DNA of 64,000 bases from an uncultured Draconibacterium sp. (GTDB lineage Bacteria; Bacteroidota; Bacteroidia; Bacteroidales; Prolixibacteraceae): contig NZ_OY776414.1 in NCBI RefSeq assembly GCF_963675585.1, positions 2,087,001 through 2,151,000 of the forward strand. The letters run 5' to 3'. Of this stretch, positions 18,904 to 28,062 are shown piece after piece. Position numbers and translations under genes: made by a program. Numbering within the stretch: the stretch's first letter is position 1; the number at the start of each line of letters is the position of its first letter. A model generated the notes under the pieces. It saw nothing but the letters and a program-made list of their open reading frames with translations, was not told the DNA's origin and ran no database searches.

Positions 18904-20490
18904 CTATTTTGACACATTGTCGGGATTCTGAACCAATGCAGGATTGGAATCAAAATCGTACTGAGGAATTTTAAACAAGAAATCTTTTGATGGCACAAAC
19001 TCCAGCGGAGTTTCTACATACATGTAAATTCCTTCGTCGTTACCATACTGTACGTGTTCTTTTACGTTATTTCCAATACGGTCGGTACGAATTTCGTCGT
19101 AGTACAGTTTAGCTTCACCAACCAATTCCCATCCTTGCTCGCGGAAAATTGCATCGGCAAATTCGGTTTGCGACAATCCGGCCGGCAGATCCTCCAGATT
19201 TGCTCTGTTGCGCACATCGTTAATGGCAGCATAAGCTTCTGCTGTTGGACCACCGTTAACATGATTTGCTGCTTCGGCATAATTCATTAGCACATCGGCA
19301 TAACGTATTACATACATTTGAGCCTGAGGCAATTTTAAGGTTGCCGATTCAGGAGTGCGGTCGTAGAACTTAACGTTACCGGGGCCGGCACTTTTCCATC
19401 CTCTTGTACCCGGGTAAAAACCTTTGTCTTCAGGAAGCCATACCAAAGTATCTAAAATATTGCTTGGATTTCCTTTTTCGGTGGTATTAAACTTTGTTAA
19501 GAAAGTACCTTCTTTTCGCGCATCCGAATCACTGTAAGTTGCAACATGCTGAATAGAAGGATGAAAACGGCGATACATATAACATCCCAAAGTATACTCG
19601 GTAATATTTACTCCGAACATTACATGGTTATTGTTGTGCTGGCCACTAACCGAACCAAACTGCAATTCGAAAACAGACTCAACACCATTTTTATTATTGG
19701 TATTCCACCAAAACCAAAGGTCTTTAAAATCGGGCTCCAAACTGTAATCACCTGAACCAATTACATCACTTAATACATCTCTTGATTTTGTATAATAACT
19801 TGCATCGCCACTCATATCGGCATAAGTAAGATATACATCGCCCAGTAACGATTGCGCTGCTCCTTTTGATGCACGCCACACGTCAGATGATGCGTAAGCT
19901 GATTTTTTGGGTAAATTCTGAATACAAAACTCCAGGTCCTGGATGATGTATGCATACGTTTCGTCTACACTTTTTCGTGGTACTTCCAATCCCTCCAAAC
20001 CGGCAGTAAATGTTTCCGGAATTGGAACACCACCCCACATTCTTACTAAATTGAAATAAGTTGCTGCTCTAAGAAAGCGTGCTTCAGCAAAAAAGCGTTG
20101 CTTCAAACTTTCATCCATTTCAACATCAGCACCCCGGCCAATTACCAGGTTTACACGGTTAATTACATCATAAGCATTATCCCAGTTGGTAATTACCATT
20201 TTATCGGCATTGTTCATATCACTCCACACATTCCACAAATGCATGTTGTCTTTTGCATAGGCAGGTGAACCAAACTCAGTTAATACCTCGAGGTACATTA
20301 CATATTTGTTATAACCATCGAATGCATCGCGGTAACCATCGTAAACTCCGGTTAACGATCGGCCTAATTCTTCGCCGTTGTTGTAGTAATTATTAGGCGA
20401 TAAAAATGTATACGGGACTTCTGATAAGTCTGTACATTGGGCAAACAGTAAAACTGTACAGCTTATTATTATATATCTTATTAATTTCAT
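18904..20490 (-). CDS. SusD/RagB family glycan-binding lipoprotein
   Basis: Outer-membrane surface lipoprotein that binds oligosaccharides and caps the adjacent SusC channel. It has a lipobox (LLFAQC), the N-terminal SusD-like segment after DLSEVPYTFLS, TPR-like helices (RFLRAATYFNLVRMWGG is a typical SusD segment), and the C-terminal RagB part with YVIRYADVLMNYAEA. At 528 aa its length is usual. It starts 19 bp after the susC stop and is followed by a terminator. The partner SusC fixes the function as glycan uptake; the ligand is unknown. Confidence 0.95.
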   Translation of the reverse strand: MKLIRYIIISCTVLLFAQCTDLSEVPYTFLSPNNYYNNGEELGRSLTGVYDGYRDAFDGYNKYVMYLEVLTEFGSPAYAKDNMHLWNVWSDMNNADKMVITNWDNAYDVINRVNLVIGRGADVEMDESLKQRFFAEARFLRAATYFNLVRMWGGVPIPETFTAGLEGLEVPRKSVDETYAYIIQDLEFCIQNLPKKSAYASSDVWRASKGAAQSLLGDVYLTYADMSGDASYYTKSRDVLSDVIGSGDYSLEPDFKDLWFWWNTNNKNGVESVFELQFGSVSGQHNNNHVMFGVNITEYTLGCYMYRRFHPSIQHVATYSDSDARKEGTFLTKFNTTEKGNPSNILDTLVWLPEDKGFYPGTRGWKSAGPGNVKFYDRTPESATLKLPQAQMYVIRYADVLMNYAEAANHVNGGPTAEAYAAINDVRNRANLEDLPAGLSQTEFADAIFREQGWELVGEAKLYYDEIRTDRIGNNVKEHVQYGNDEGIYMYVETPLEFVPSKDFLFKIPQYDFDSNPALVQNPDNVSK

Positions 20491-20509
20491 AGTTCTAAAT
20501 ATTTAAGGT

Positions 20510-23500
20510 TTAAAATTTGGCGCTAATTCCGAATATCATAGTTTTAGCATATGGGAAATCCGAGTTCCCGTTTTCAGGATTATATCCCCGGTGGTTTGCG
20601 TAGTTCAGGTAATTTTGTGCGTTTACATAAAAATTAAGTTCCTTCACCCAGGCTGAATTCCGGATAAGAGAAGAAAAATCGTATCCAAGTTTGATATTCT
20701 TTAACACAAAATAATTCCAACCTCCGTTTGTTTTATCCGATAAATACACTTCCTGTGCACCTGCACGAGGGAAAGACCCGCTGGTATTGTCAGGGCTCCA
20801 CATTTTATCGTAGGCATATTTTGTTGGCAAATAATTTCTGTTTTGAATCTGATATTCTCCAAAAAGCAAGTATTCGTCGGTGTTTGAAGCCAAGCCGGTT
20901 GCTCCCTGTCCATAAATATCGAGCGTGAAATTTTTATATGAAAGATTGGTAGAAATACCGTAAAAGAAATCGGGTACTGTTGATCCAATATTGATGTAAT
21001 CATCGCTGTTTATGGTTTTGTCACCATTGTGATCAACATACATTTCTTCGCCCAGTTGTGCAGACGAACGGATTTCCTTGTAAGCATCCAATTGTTCCTG
21101 AGTCTGGATAATTCCTGCCGACTCGCGCGCCCAAACACTATTTACTGGCTCGCCAACGATTAAATACCTTGCAACACCGGCTGATGAAGACCCAAGATTG
21201 ATTTTTTCAACATCGCCGTAAAGTTCAACCACTTCGTTTTTGTTGGTAGAAGCATTTGCAGTAACATCCCATTTAAAATCGGTATCAATAATTCGTGTAT
21301 GCGCTGTAAATTCGAAACCAACGTTTTTAACTTCGCCAATATTCTTTAACATGCTTGAATAACCTGAAGTTGTTGGAATTGGAACATTGTACAATAAATC
21401 GGTTGTTTGACGTGTATAGTAATCAACATTCAAATCCAATCGGCTCCACAAACTCACATCTAAACCAACGTTATACTGAATGTTACGTTCCCATTTTAAA
21501 TCAGGGTTTCCAATGGTTTCAACAAAACCCAGAATTGGAACACCGTCGTACACATAATAGGCAGTGCTTAACGACGATAACGATTGGTAGTTACCAATTT
21601 CCTGGTTTCCGGTAGCACCATAACTGGTACGTAGTTTCATGGCAGTAATTATCTCATTGTCTTCCAAAAATGATTCCTGATCAACTCTCCATCCAAAACC
21701 TAAGGATGGGAAGAAACCCCATTTGTTGTTTTCTCCAAAACGAGATGAACCATCATAACGTCCGGTAACTGTTACCAGGTATTTATCGTCGTATGAATAA
21801 GCAGCCCTCGCCGTTCCCGAAATAAGTTTGTTTGAATATTTATTTGAACTCATCGACTGACTTTCTTTTGAAGCATAAGACATATCGTTTGCTCCTGTTG
21901 CGTCATTCAAAAAGCCTAAACCGCTTACTGATAAATCTTCGTAAACAAATTCCTGCCACGAATAAACAGCGGTTGCTGTTAAACGGTGTTTTTCATTCCA
22001 GGTATTTGAGTAGGTTAAAATGTTATCGGTTAAACGACTTGTTTTTCTTCTGTACGTTTGTCCACCAACACCAGTACTTCCTGATCCGATTCCCGCAGTT
22101 GACTTTGAAGTATAATATTCGTATTGTTTTTCGTTTGCAATATCAACACCAAAATTGGTTTTAAAAGTTACATTTTTTACCGGAGTAAAAATGGCGTAAA
22201 CATCGCCCAAAATACGATCGGCTGACAATTGGTTTGTTACTTCCGATGCCTCAGAAACAGGGTTCCATGTACCTTCGAAATACGAACTTATCGATGGATC
22301 TTCAGTGGCATAATACCAGCTTCCGTCTTCATTTTTCACAGGAACTGTAGCCCATCCGTAACGGAAAATATTTCCGGTTGGATTATCGCGTACATCGCGC
22401 TGCGAACGTCCTACCTGCATGTGTGTTCCAATACTCAACCAGGGTTTGAATTCGTGGTTCAGGTTGGCACGTACAGTAAGTTTTTCAAAACCCGAGGCTT
22501 CTACCATACCATCCTGCGAGAATATATTTCCCGACAGCATGTACGTTGTTTTATCTTTTCCGCCACTAAAAACAAGCGAGTAATTCTGAACAGTAGAAAC
22601 ATCTTTAATAATCTCATCCTGCCAATCAACATCGTAAGCCGGAGCCGGATTTGAAGTAGAATAAACAGGCTGACCATTTGAATACGTATAGGCATCGTTT
22701 ATGAAATTCAGGAAATCTGTTCTTCCCAACATTTCGGGAAGACGAGCCGGAGTACTGATACCAAAAGAACCATTTACCTCTAGGTTATTCTGGCCTTTCA
22801 TACCTTTTTTGGTGGTAATTAAAATTACACCGTTTGCACCCCTCGAACCATAAATGGCTGCAGAAGAAGCATCTTTCAGAATCTCCATCGATTCAATATC
22901 ATTTGAGCTAATATCGTTCAGGTTATTATTTACCAACGGAAAACCGTCAACAACAATCAGTGGTTCGTTTCCGGCACTAATCGAACCACTACCACGAATT
23001 CGGATAGTTGGCGTTGCACCCGGAGAAGGATCGTTATTTACAATGGCAACACCCGAAGCACGACCTTGCAGCGCTTCAATTGGGTTCGAGCTGGTTACAC
23101 TGGTTAACACATTAGATTTAACCTGGGTTACAGAACCTGTTAAATCGCTTTTTTTCATGGTACCGTAACCAATGGCTACAACTTCATCAATACCAATGGC
23201 ATCGGGTTGAAGCGTAACATTAATCGCCGATTTACCCGCAACTGCAATTTCCTGTTTTTGCATTCCTACGTACGAAAATATAAGCGTTACATTTTCAGAA
23301 ACATCGGTTAAAGAATAGTTTCCGTCGGTATCGGTTACAGTTCCCTGCACCGTGCCTTTTACAACAACGGTTACTCCCGGAAGTGCTTGCCCGGTTTCAT
23401 CGGTAACACGACCTGAGACTGTTATTTTTTGTTGTAGCTGTGTGTTTGTATCCACACTGTTTTTCTGTCCGTTTTGTACAGCCAAAACAATTTGCCGATC

Positions 23501-23851
23501 AGAAATGGTGTAAATAATCCCGGTTCCACCTAAGAGATCATCCAGGACTCTTGTGATTGTTTCATCTTTTACTTCAACATCAACACGCTGGGTTACATCA
23601 ACCAGTTCTTTGTTGTAGAGGAAGAAGAATTCTGAATTATCTTCAATTCGTTCCAAAACTTCTTCAATTTTTACATTACTCATTCGCAAACTAAGTTTTG
23701 TAACCTGCGAATAGGATTCAACGGCAAAGATCTGACTTATGCCGAGTAAAAATAAAAATACGGTTAATCGTGCCATCCTTAAAAGTTTTCGGATAGTATG
23801 GCTTCTAACCTTTAAGCCATACAAATCCATAGATTTTCGAATCTTTTTCAT
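20510..23851 (-). CDS. SusC/RagA TonB-dependent receptor with STN signalling domain
   Basis: Outer-membrane importer of oligosaccharides, 1113 aa. After the signal peptide comes an STN domain (about residues 45-115, LSLRMSNVKIEEVLERI). A carboxypeptidase-regulatory-like domain follows (about 140-225, VSGRVTDETGQALPGVTV). The plug domain is next (about 235-345, with the SusC signature of a D-A-S-S-A-A-I-Y-G-S-R-G-A-N-G type). The 22-strand barrel then ends in FGISAKF. The STN domain means it can signal to the FecR protein encoded directly upstream, so glycan presence probably activates its own sigma factor. The gap to FecR is 85 bp. Confidence 0.96.
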   Translation of the reverse strand: MKKIRKSMDLYGLKVRSHTIRKLLRMARLTVFLFLLGISQIFAVESYSQVTKLSLRMSNVKIEEVLERIEDNSEFFFLYNKELVDVTQRVDVEVKDETITRVLDDLLGGTGIIYTISDRQIVLAVQNGQKNSVDTNTQLQQKITVSGRVTDETGQALPGVTVVVKGTVQGTVTDTDGNYSLTDVSENVTLIFSYVGMQKQEIAVAGKSAINVTLQPDAIGIDEVVAIGYGTMKKSDLTGSVTQVKSNVLTSVTSSNPIEALQGRASGVAIVNNDPSPGATPTIRIRGSGSISAGNEPLIVVDGFPLVNNNLNDISSNDIESMEILKDASSAAIYGSRGANGVILITTKKGMKGQNNLEVNGSFGISTPARLPEMLGRTDFLNFINDAYTYSNGQPVYSTSNPAPAYDVDWQDEIIKDVSTVQNYSLVFSGGKDKTTYMLSGNIFSQDGMVEASGFEKLTVRANLNHEFKPWLSIGTHMQVGRSQRDVRDNPTGNIFRYGWATVPVKNEDGSWYYATEDPSISSYFEGTWNPVSEASEVTNQLSADRILGDVYAIFTPVKNVTFKTNFGVDIANEKQYEYYTSKSTAGIGSGSTGVGGQTYRRKTSRLTDNILTYSNTWNEKHRLTATAVYSWQEFVYEDLSVSGLGFLNDATGANDMSYASKESQSMSSNKYSNKLISGTARAAYSYDDKYLVTVTGRYDGSSRFGENNKWGFFPSLGFGWRVDQESFLEDNEIITAMKLRTSYGATGNQEIGNYQSLSSLSTAYYVYDGVPILGFVETIGNPDLKWERNIQYNVGLDVSLWSRLDLNVDYYTRQTTDLLYNVPIPTTSGYSSMLKNIGEVKNVGFEFTAHTRIIDTDFKWDVTANASTNKNEVVELYGDVEKINLGSSSAGVARYLIVGEPVNSVWARESAGIIQTQEQLDAYKEIRSSAQLGEEMYVDHNGDKTINSDDYINIGSTVPDFFYGISTNLSYKNFTLDIYGQGATGLASNTDEYLLFGEYQIQNRNYLPTKYAYDKMWSPDNTSGSFPRAGAQEVYLSDKTNGGWNYFVLKNIKLGYDFSSLIRNSAWVKELNFYVNAQNYLNYANHRGYNPENGNSDFPYAKTMIFGISAKF

Positions 23852-23936
23852 AAATTTACTTTTTTGTAGAGTTATTAATTTAGCTATGTGCTCTGCAATG
23901 CTTACAGGAAGGTGGTACCAACACTTTCCTGTTTTT

Positions 23937-24983
23937 TTACTGCTTAAGTTTTAGTATTATTTTCTTTTTCAGGAATACTCCATTTTCATCTGTTTTTCGT
24001 GGTAAAATTTCATAATCGATAGGTGTACTTAATGCCAGCAAACGAATTACTTCTTCCAGCGACTCATCCTTAAATGTTGCTTTAAATCTCGAATCTCTCA
24101 ATTCATCGTCAACAATTTCTATATCAACATTGTACCAACGTTCCAGGCGTTTTGCCCCCTGCTCAAGCGCCTCATCGTTAAGCATCAAAAAACCATCCTT
24201 CCAGGCGGTGTACGATTCGGTATCAACACGATCGATTTTTATTGTTTTATTGCTTCGCTGCAATTCAAGTTTATCTCCGGGCGCTAATATTCTTGAATCT
24301 GATGTTGAGGCAATTGTAGCTTCTATCTTTCCTTCTTCCAAAATCACTTCAGAAAGTTCCTCGCCGGGATAGTTGGCCACATTAAACCGCGTTCCCAACA
24401 CTTTAATATCCAAATCAGATGTATGAACGACAAAAGAAGCGCCGTTTCGTTTTGTAATATCAAAAAATGCTTCACCGGTAAGTTCAACCTGCCGCGTGCT
24501 CAAAAATTCGGGATCGTACTTAATTTTCGAACCTCCGTTTAACCAGCCGCTCGATCCGTCGGGCAGATGAAATTCCGTGCGGGCACCTTCGGGAGAATTA
24601 ATTTCCACCCAACTTTGGCTGCCTTGCCGGTTGTACATATTGTAAAAAACCGATGCAATAATGATTGGCACAATTAATACCGCGGCCACTTTCTGGAAAA
24701 CCTGAAGCCATTTATTTACATTCAGTGTTCGTGTATTATCTGCTTTTTCGGAATCGAGTTTGAAAAGTATTTTTTTATGGATGTAATTTACTCGTTCATC
24801 GCTTACATCAACGGTTTTGTTGTCGAGCTTCAGCCAGTGACTTTTCATTAAATCATCCAATTGCGGATGTTTGTAGCCATCCTCAATCAACTTTTGCAAT
24901 TCACTGAATTCCAACTCAGTCAGAGAGTTATTTTTTAACTTCTGAGCCAGTTCAGCAATTCTTATTTCATTCAATAATTCCAT
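23937..24983 (-). CDS. FecR-family anti-sigma factor
   Basis: Inner-membrane anti-sigma factor of 348 aa. It has an N-terminal cytoplasmic helix bundle that would hold the sigma factor and one transmembrane segment (about residues 96-112, VAAVLIVPIIIASVFY). The periplasmic FecR domain contains TEFHLPDGSSGWLNGGS and LTGEAFFDI. A C-terminal DUF4974 domain follows (about 275-345). The periplasmic part is expected to contact the STN domain of the SusC encoded downstream. It lies 68 bp after the sigma gene, in the same order as other Bacteroidota sigma/anti-sigma glycan loci. Confidence 0.94.
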   Translation of the reverse strand: MELLNEIRIAELAQKLKNNSLTELEFSELQKLIEDGYKHPQLDDLMKSHWLKLDNKTVDVSDERVNYIHKKILFKLDSEKADNTRTLNVNKWLQVFQKVAAVLIVPIIIASVFYNMYNRQGSQSWVEINSPEGARTEFHLPDGSSGWLNGGSKIKYDPEFLSTRQVELTGEAFFDITKRNGASFVVHTSDLDIKVLGTRFNVANYPGEELSEVILEEGKIEATIASTSDSRILAPGDKLELQRSNKTIKIDRVDTESYTAWKDGFLMLNDEALEQGAKRLERWYNVDIEIVDDELRDSRFKATFKDESLEEVIRLLALSTPIDYEILPRKTDENGVFLKKKIILKLKQ

Positions 24984-25051
24984 ATATCTTTTTGAGATCT
25001 AAAAAGGTATACACACAAGCTGCGTGTTCCCCCTATGTGATGAATAAAAAA

Positions 25052-25624
25052 TTATATAAAAAGTGTAATAAACAATATTCCGGAGAAGCCTAACGAACTG
25101 ATTTTCTTACGTATATCAGACAAAGCAGAAGTCATGTGATTGTCGACAGTTTTTACCGAAATACCAAGTTCTTCTGCTATTTCGTTGTACGAAAGCAGTT
25201 TTTCGCGACTTAAAAGATAGACTTCTTTTTTTCGGGGAGGCAATGAATCAACAACCGACAAATACGCTTTTTCCAACTCCCTGAAATTTAGTTCGTCATC
25301 GAGTAATACATTTTTTGAAGGAAACAAAGACTGGTATTGCAGATAGATGTCTTTGTATTTTCGGCTTCTGAGTGTATTCAACACCGCATTTTTGGTAACA
25401 GTAAACAAGTACGATTCAAACGAAAGATCCTCTTTTAACTCGCTGCGATTCTTCCAGAGTTTCAGAAAAACCTCCTGTACAATTTCTTCCACATCTGAAT
25501 CGTTTCGAATGTATGATTTTGCAAAGGCGTAAAGGCGTTTGCTGTATTCAAAATAAATCGAATTAAAAGCCTCGTAACTACCAGACTTCAGTTCTTTAAT
25601 CCAATCTATATTTTTATCACCCAT
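25052..25624 (-). CDS. ECF RNA polymerase sigma-70 factor
   Basis: 190-aa extracytoplasmic-function sigma factor. The region 2 signature DVEEIVQEVFLKLWKN lies at about residues 43-60 and the region 4 helix-turn-helix LSYNEIAEELGISVKTVDNH at about 145-165. The C-terminus ends with a hydrophobic tail, FSGILFITLFI, often seen in the Bacteroides-expansion group. Together with FecR and STN-SusC it should switch on the locus when the glycan arrives. First gene of the minus-strand unit; no convincing -7 box was found just upstream. Confidence 0.95.
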   Translation of the reverse strand: MGDKNIDWIKELKSGSYEAFNSIYFEYSKRLYAFAKSYIRNDSDVEEIVQEVFLKLWKNRSELKEDLSFESYLFTVTKNAVLNTLRSRKYKDIYLQYQSLFPSKNVLLDDELNFRELEKAYLSVVDSLPPRKKEVYLLSREKLLSYNEIAEELGISVKTVDNHMTSALSDIRKKISSLGFSGILFITLFI

Positions 25625-26038
25625 ACAAATCTGTTATATAAAACGATGTCAATACTTTAAATTGATTTGAAACTTTATAACAGTTCTTGTTGCTACCAGA
25701 AATAAACATTAGCATGAATTCTGTTATTGTCAACATTAATATGGTCAATTACCATACATTTTTACTGTTAATCGCACTAATTTAAAATCATAAAATGCTA
25801 AACGAATTGAAACCAGTTACGATAATTGTTCTTTTTTTACTGATGAGATAAAAATCGAAACCAACTAAATACGATTAATATTGAACCACCAGACAGGAAG
25901 GTCCTTAAGTTTTGAACACCATTCACAATTGTTTAAGTTTTATAGAATAACGCACAAATATATAAATTAAATAATATCGTTTACACTACTCATAATCATT
26001 ATTTACAAATATCACAGACAATCAAAACAGCATATAAT

Positions 26039-26051
26039 TGCAAACGTTTCT
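26039..26051. promoter_or_regulatory. AAACGTTT operator-like site
   Basis: TGCAAACGTTTCT contains the 8-bp palindromic core also present at 13066-13073, 13133-13140 and 18829-18836, so one regulator may link the three promoter regions. Confidence 0.4.
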
Positions 26052-26212
26052 ACGTATGTTATAAACAATGATTTCTAATTTGCATGATCTGAACCAATCC
26101 TATTTTTAATGATATTCGTCTCAATATCTTCAAAAAAGTACCATTCAACCGTTTAATATTTACATTAAATATCTTTTCCTACACTCTCAAATCGAAAGAT
26201 TACGAAAACAAA

Positions 26213-26224
26213 CGTAAATTTACG
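26213..26224. promoter_or_regulatory. CGTAAATTTACG palindrome
   Basis: Perfect 12-bp palindrome centred about 55 bp before the predicted transcript start of the permease operon. This is a usual place for an activator. It differs from the AAACGTTT sites in its centre. Confidence 0.45.
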
Positions 26225-26235
26225 CAAGTTTTATA

Positions 26236-26266
26236 TTGGAAATCACAATAATACCCATTAGATTTG
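26236..26266 (+). promoter_or_regulatory. Promoter of permease-rhamnosidase operon
   Basis: TTG at 26236-26238 and TAGATTTG at 26259-26266 with a 20-bp spacer match the Bacteroidota -33/-7 consensus. The start codon is at 26350. Confidence 0.55.
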
Positions 26267-26349
26267 CAGCTATCTCATTAAATAGTCAAATTACACCGCA
26301 TCTGTTTTTTGAGATAGTATTGTATCGAAACCTATTAAAAGAACAATAA

Positions 26350-27849
26350 ATGAATCAACCTGTAACTAGCAAAGAATCTGTCATAGACAGGTTGGATGCG
26401 CTTTATGAATACGACCGGGAACCGGTTTCGGAGAAAAAACTCCACGGCTGGAAAACCTTTATTGCCATGTTTGCCGGAGAACATGTTGCCGGAACCGAGT
26501 TTGTTCTGGGGCCACTTATGGTAATGCATGGAGTTTCAGCAAAAGATTTTATTTGGGGATTGCTGGTAGGTAATATTCTGGCTGTTTTAAGCTGGGCTTT
26601 ACTAACTTCTCCGGTAGCTGTAAAAACCCGTCTTACAATATACTGGCAATTAAAAAAAATAATCGGGCCATACCTAACCATTACTTACAGTGCATTTTAC
26701 GCATTAATTTTATGCCTGCTTGCCGGGGCAATGGTTAATGTTGCGGTAACTTCCATTTCAATGCCATTCGGAATTCCAAATCCGGATTACCTGGCCGGAG
26801 ATATGTTTCCTTCTTTTCAATGGATGCTAATTGCTGTAATTGTGGGTATTGTAATTTCGGCACTGGCCGTTTTAGGATTTGAAAAAATTGCCCATTTCTC
26901 AAAAATCTGTGCCCCCTGGATGGTGCTTGTGTTTTTTGCTTCGGGAATTGCAATTCTTGCCAAATTGAAAGCCGCTACTCCACACGAGAGCTTTTGGGAG
27001 ATTTTAAGCACCCAGATTTTTACTGGAGAACCAATTGGAAACAATTCGAAATATACATTCTGGCACGTTGCCGGATTTGCCTGGTTGTGTAATGCCCACC
27101 AACATCTGGGCATGTCGGATGTAACTATTTTCCGTTATGCAAAAAAATGGACACAGGGTTTTGCTTCGGCATTCGGAATGTTTATCGGCCACTTTGGTGC
27201 CTGGATCGCTTCCGGAATATTATGCGCCGCCTATTTATCCGAAGGTTTTACAAATCCGCAACCCGGAACAATTGCATTATATGGTGCCGGATTTGCAGGA
27301 GCTGTTGCTGTTGTAATAGCAGGGTGGACAACTGCCAACCCAACCTTGTATCGTGCAGGTTTGGCCATTCAGGTAGTTACTCCCAACTGGAAACGCTGGA
27401 AAGTTACCTTTGCCGCCGGTATTTTTATGATTATAACTGCATGTATTCCTGCTGTTAATGCAAATCTCGACAGGGTAGTATCGTACAACGCATTGTTCTT
27501 TAGTCCTCTGGGCACTTTTATCATTCTGGATGTATGGTTGTTTCCAAAAATCGGTTTAATCCGGAATTTTACCGAGAAATCGAGAAAGACATTTAGCTGG
27601 CCTTCGGCGCTAGCCTGGTTCGGACCATTTTTACTTTCGATGTTTATATACGGAAAAGACAACTTTGCATTCCTTCAGAAAATGACAGAAGGCAAACTAC
27701 CGGGCTGGATTGCAGGCATAAAAATGGACATCACCTTTTTGGTAGGACCTGAGTGGCTTATTGCTGCCTTATTGTATGTGCTTTTCAGCTATATTCAACA
27801 AAAAACAAAAACGAATTCTCAACTTATTATAGAAGGAGGTTTGTCATGA
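26350..27849 (+). CDS. NCS1-like (cytosine/purine permease-type) membrane transporter
   Basis: 499-aa inner-membrane carrier with about 12 transmembrane segments and the NCS1-like layout. The cytoplasmic N-terminus is followed by a motif-rich TM1 (MFAGEHVAGTEFVLG), and later segments include AGWTTANPTLYRAGLA. Such carriers are annotated for nucleobases or allantoin. Here the neighbours are a cytoplasmic-type rhamnosidase and an arabinofuranosidase, so the cargo may instead be a released glycoside or its aglycone. The stop codon overlaps the ATG of the next gene by 4 bp. Confidence 0.8.
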   Translation: MNQPVTSKESVIDRLDALYEYDREPVSEKKLHGWKTFIAMFAGEHVAGTEFVLGPLMVMHGVSAKDFIWGLLVGNILAVLSWALLTSPVAVKTRLTIYWQLKKIIGPYLTITYSAFYALILCLLAGAMVNVAVTSISMPFGIPNPDYLAGDMFPSFQWMLIAVIVGIVISALAVLGFEKIAHFSKICAPWMVLVFFASGIAILAKLKAATPHESFWEILSTQIFTGEPIGNNSKYTFWHVAGFAWLCNAHQHLGMSDVTIFRYAKKWTQGFASAFGMFIGHFGAWIASGILCAAYLSEGFTNPQPGTIALYGAGFAGAVAVVIAGWTTANPTLYRAGLAIQVVTPNWKRWKVTFAAGIFMIITACIPAVNANLDRVVSYNALFFSPLGTFIILDVWLFPKIGLIRNFTEKSRKTFSWPSALAWFGPFLLSMFIYGKDNFAFLQKMTEGKLPGWIAGIKMDITFLVGPEWLIAALLYVLFSYIQQKTKTNSQLIIEGGLS

Positions 27850-28034
27850 AAAAAATATTAATGGTTATCTCGTATCTGGGTTTGGCGTGTACACTTTTAC
27901 CTTCTATTCTTGTTTTAAAAGGTGTACTTACACTCCAAAACCATTTTTGGTTAATGAGTATCGGAATGGTTTTATGGTTTTCAACTTCTCCTTTCTGGAT
28001 GAAAAGTAAATCCTTGGAAGAGATAGAAGAATAA
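27846..28034 (+). CDS. Small two-helix membrane protein, hypothetical
   Basis: 62-aa protein with two hydrophobic segments (about residues 5-24 and 32-48) and an acidic tail (SLEEIEE). Its ATG overlaps the permease stop (ATGA at 27846-27849), and a strong GGAGG lies 7 bp upstream, which is unusual for this phylum. It may be an accessory subunit of the permease. No known family was recognised. Confidence 0.7.
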   Translation: MKKILMVISYLGLACTLLPSILVLKGVLTLQNHFWLMSIGMVLWFSTSPFWMKSKSLEEIEE

Positions 28035-28062
28035 AAAAAATTAACAGAAGTAAAAAAACATC

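Larger units (their letters stand above)
25625..26349. other. Divergent control region, no gene
   Basis: 725 bp of AT-rich DNA between the sigma gene (minus) and the permease gene (plus). It holds operator-like sites at 25977-25986 (ATCGTTTACA) and 26039-26051 (TGCAAACGTTTCT), a CGTAAATTTACG palindrome at 26213-26224 and a promoter at 26236-26266. No credible ORF was found. Confidence 0.7.
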
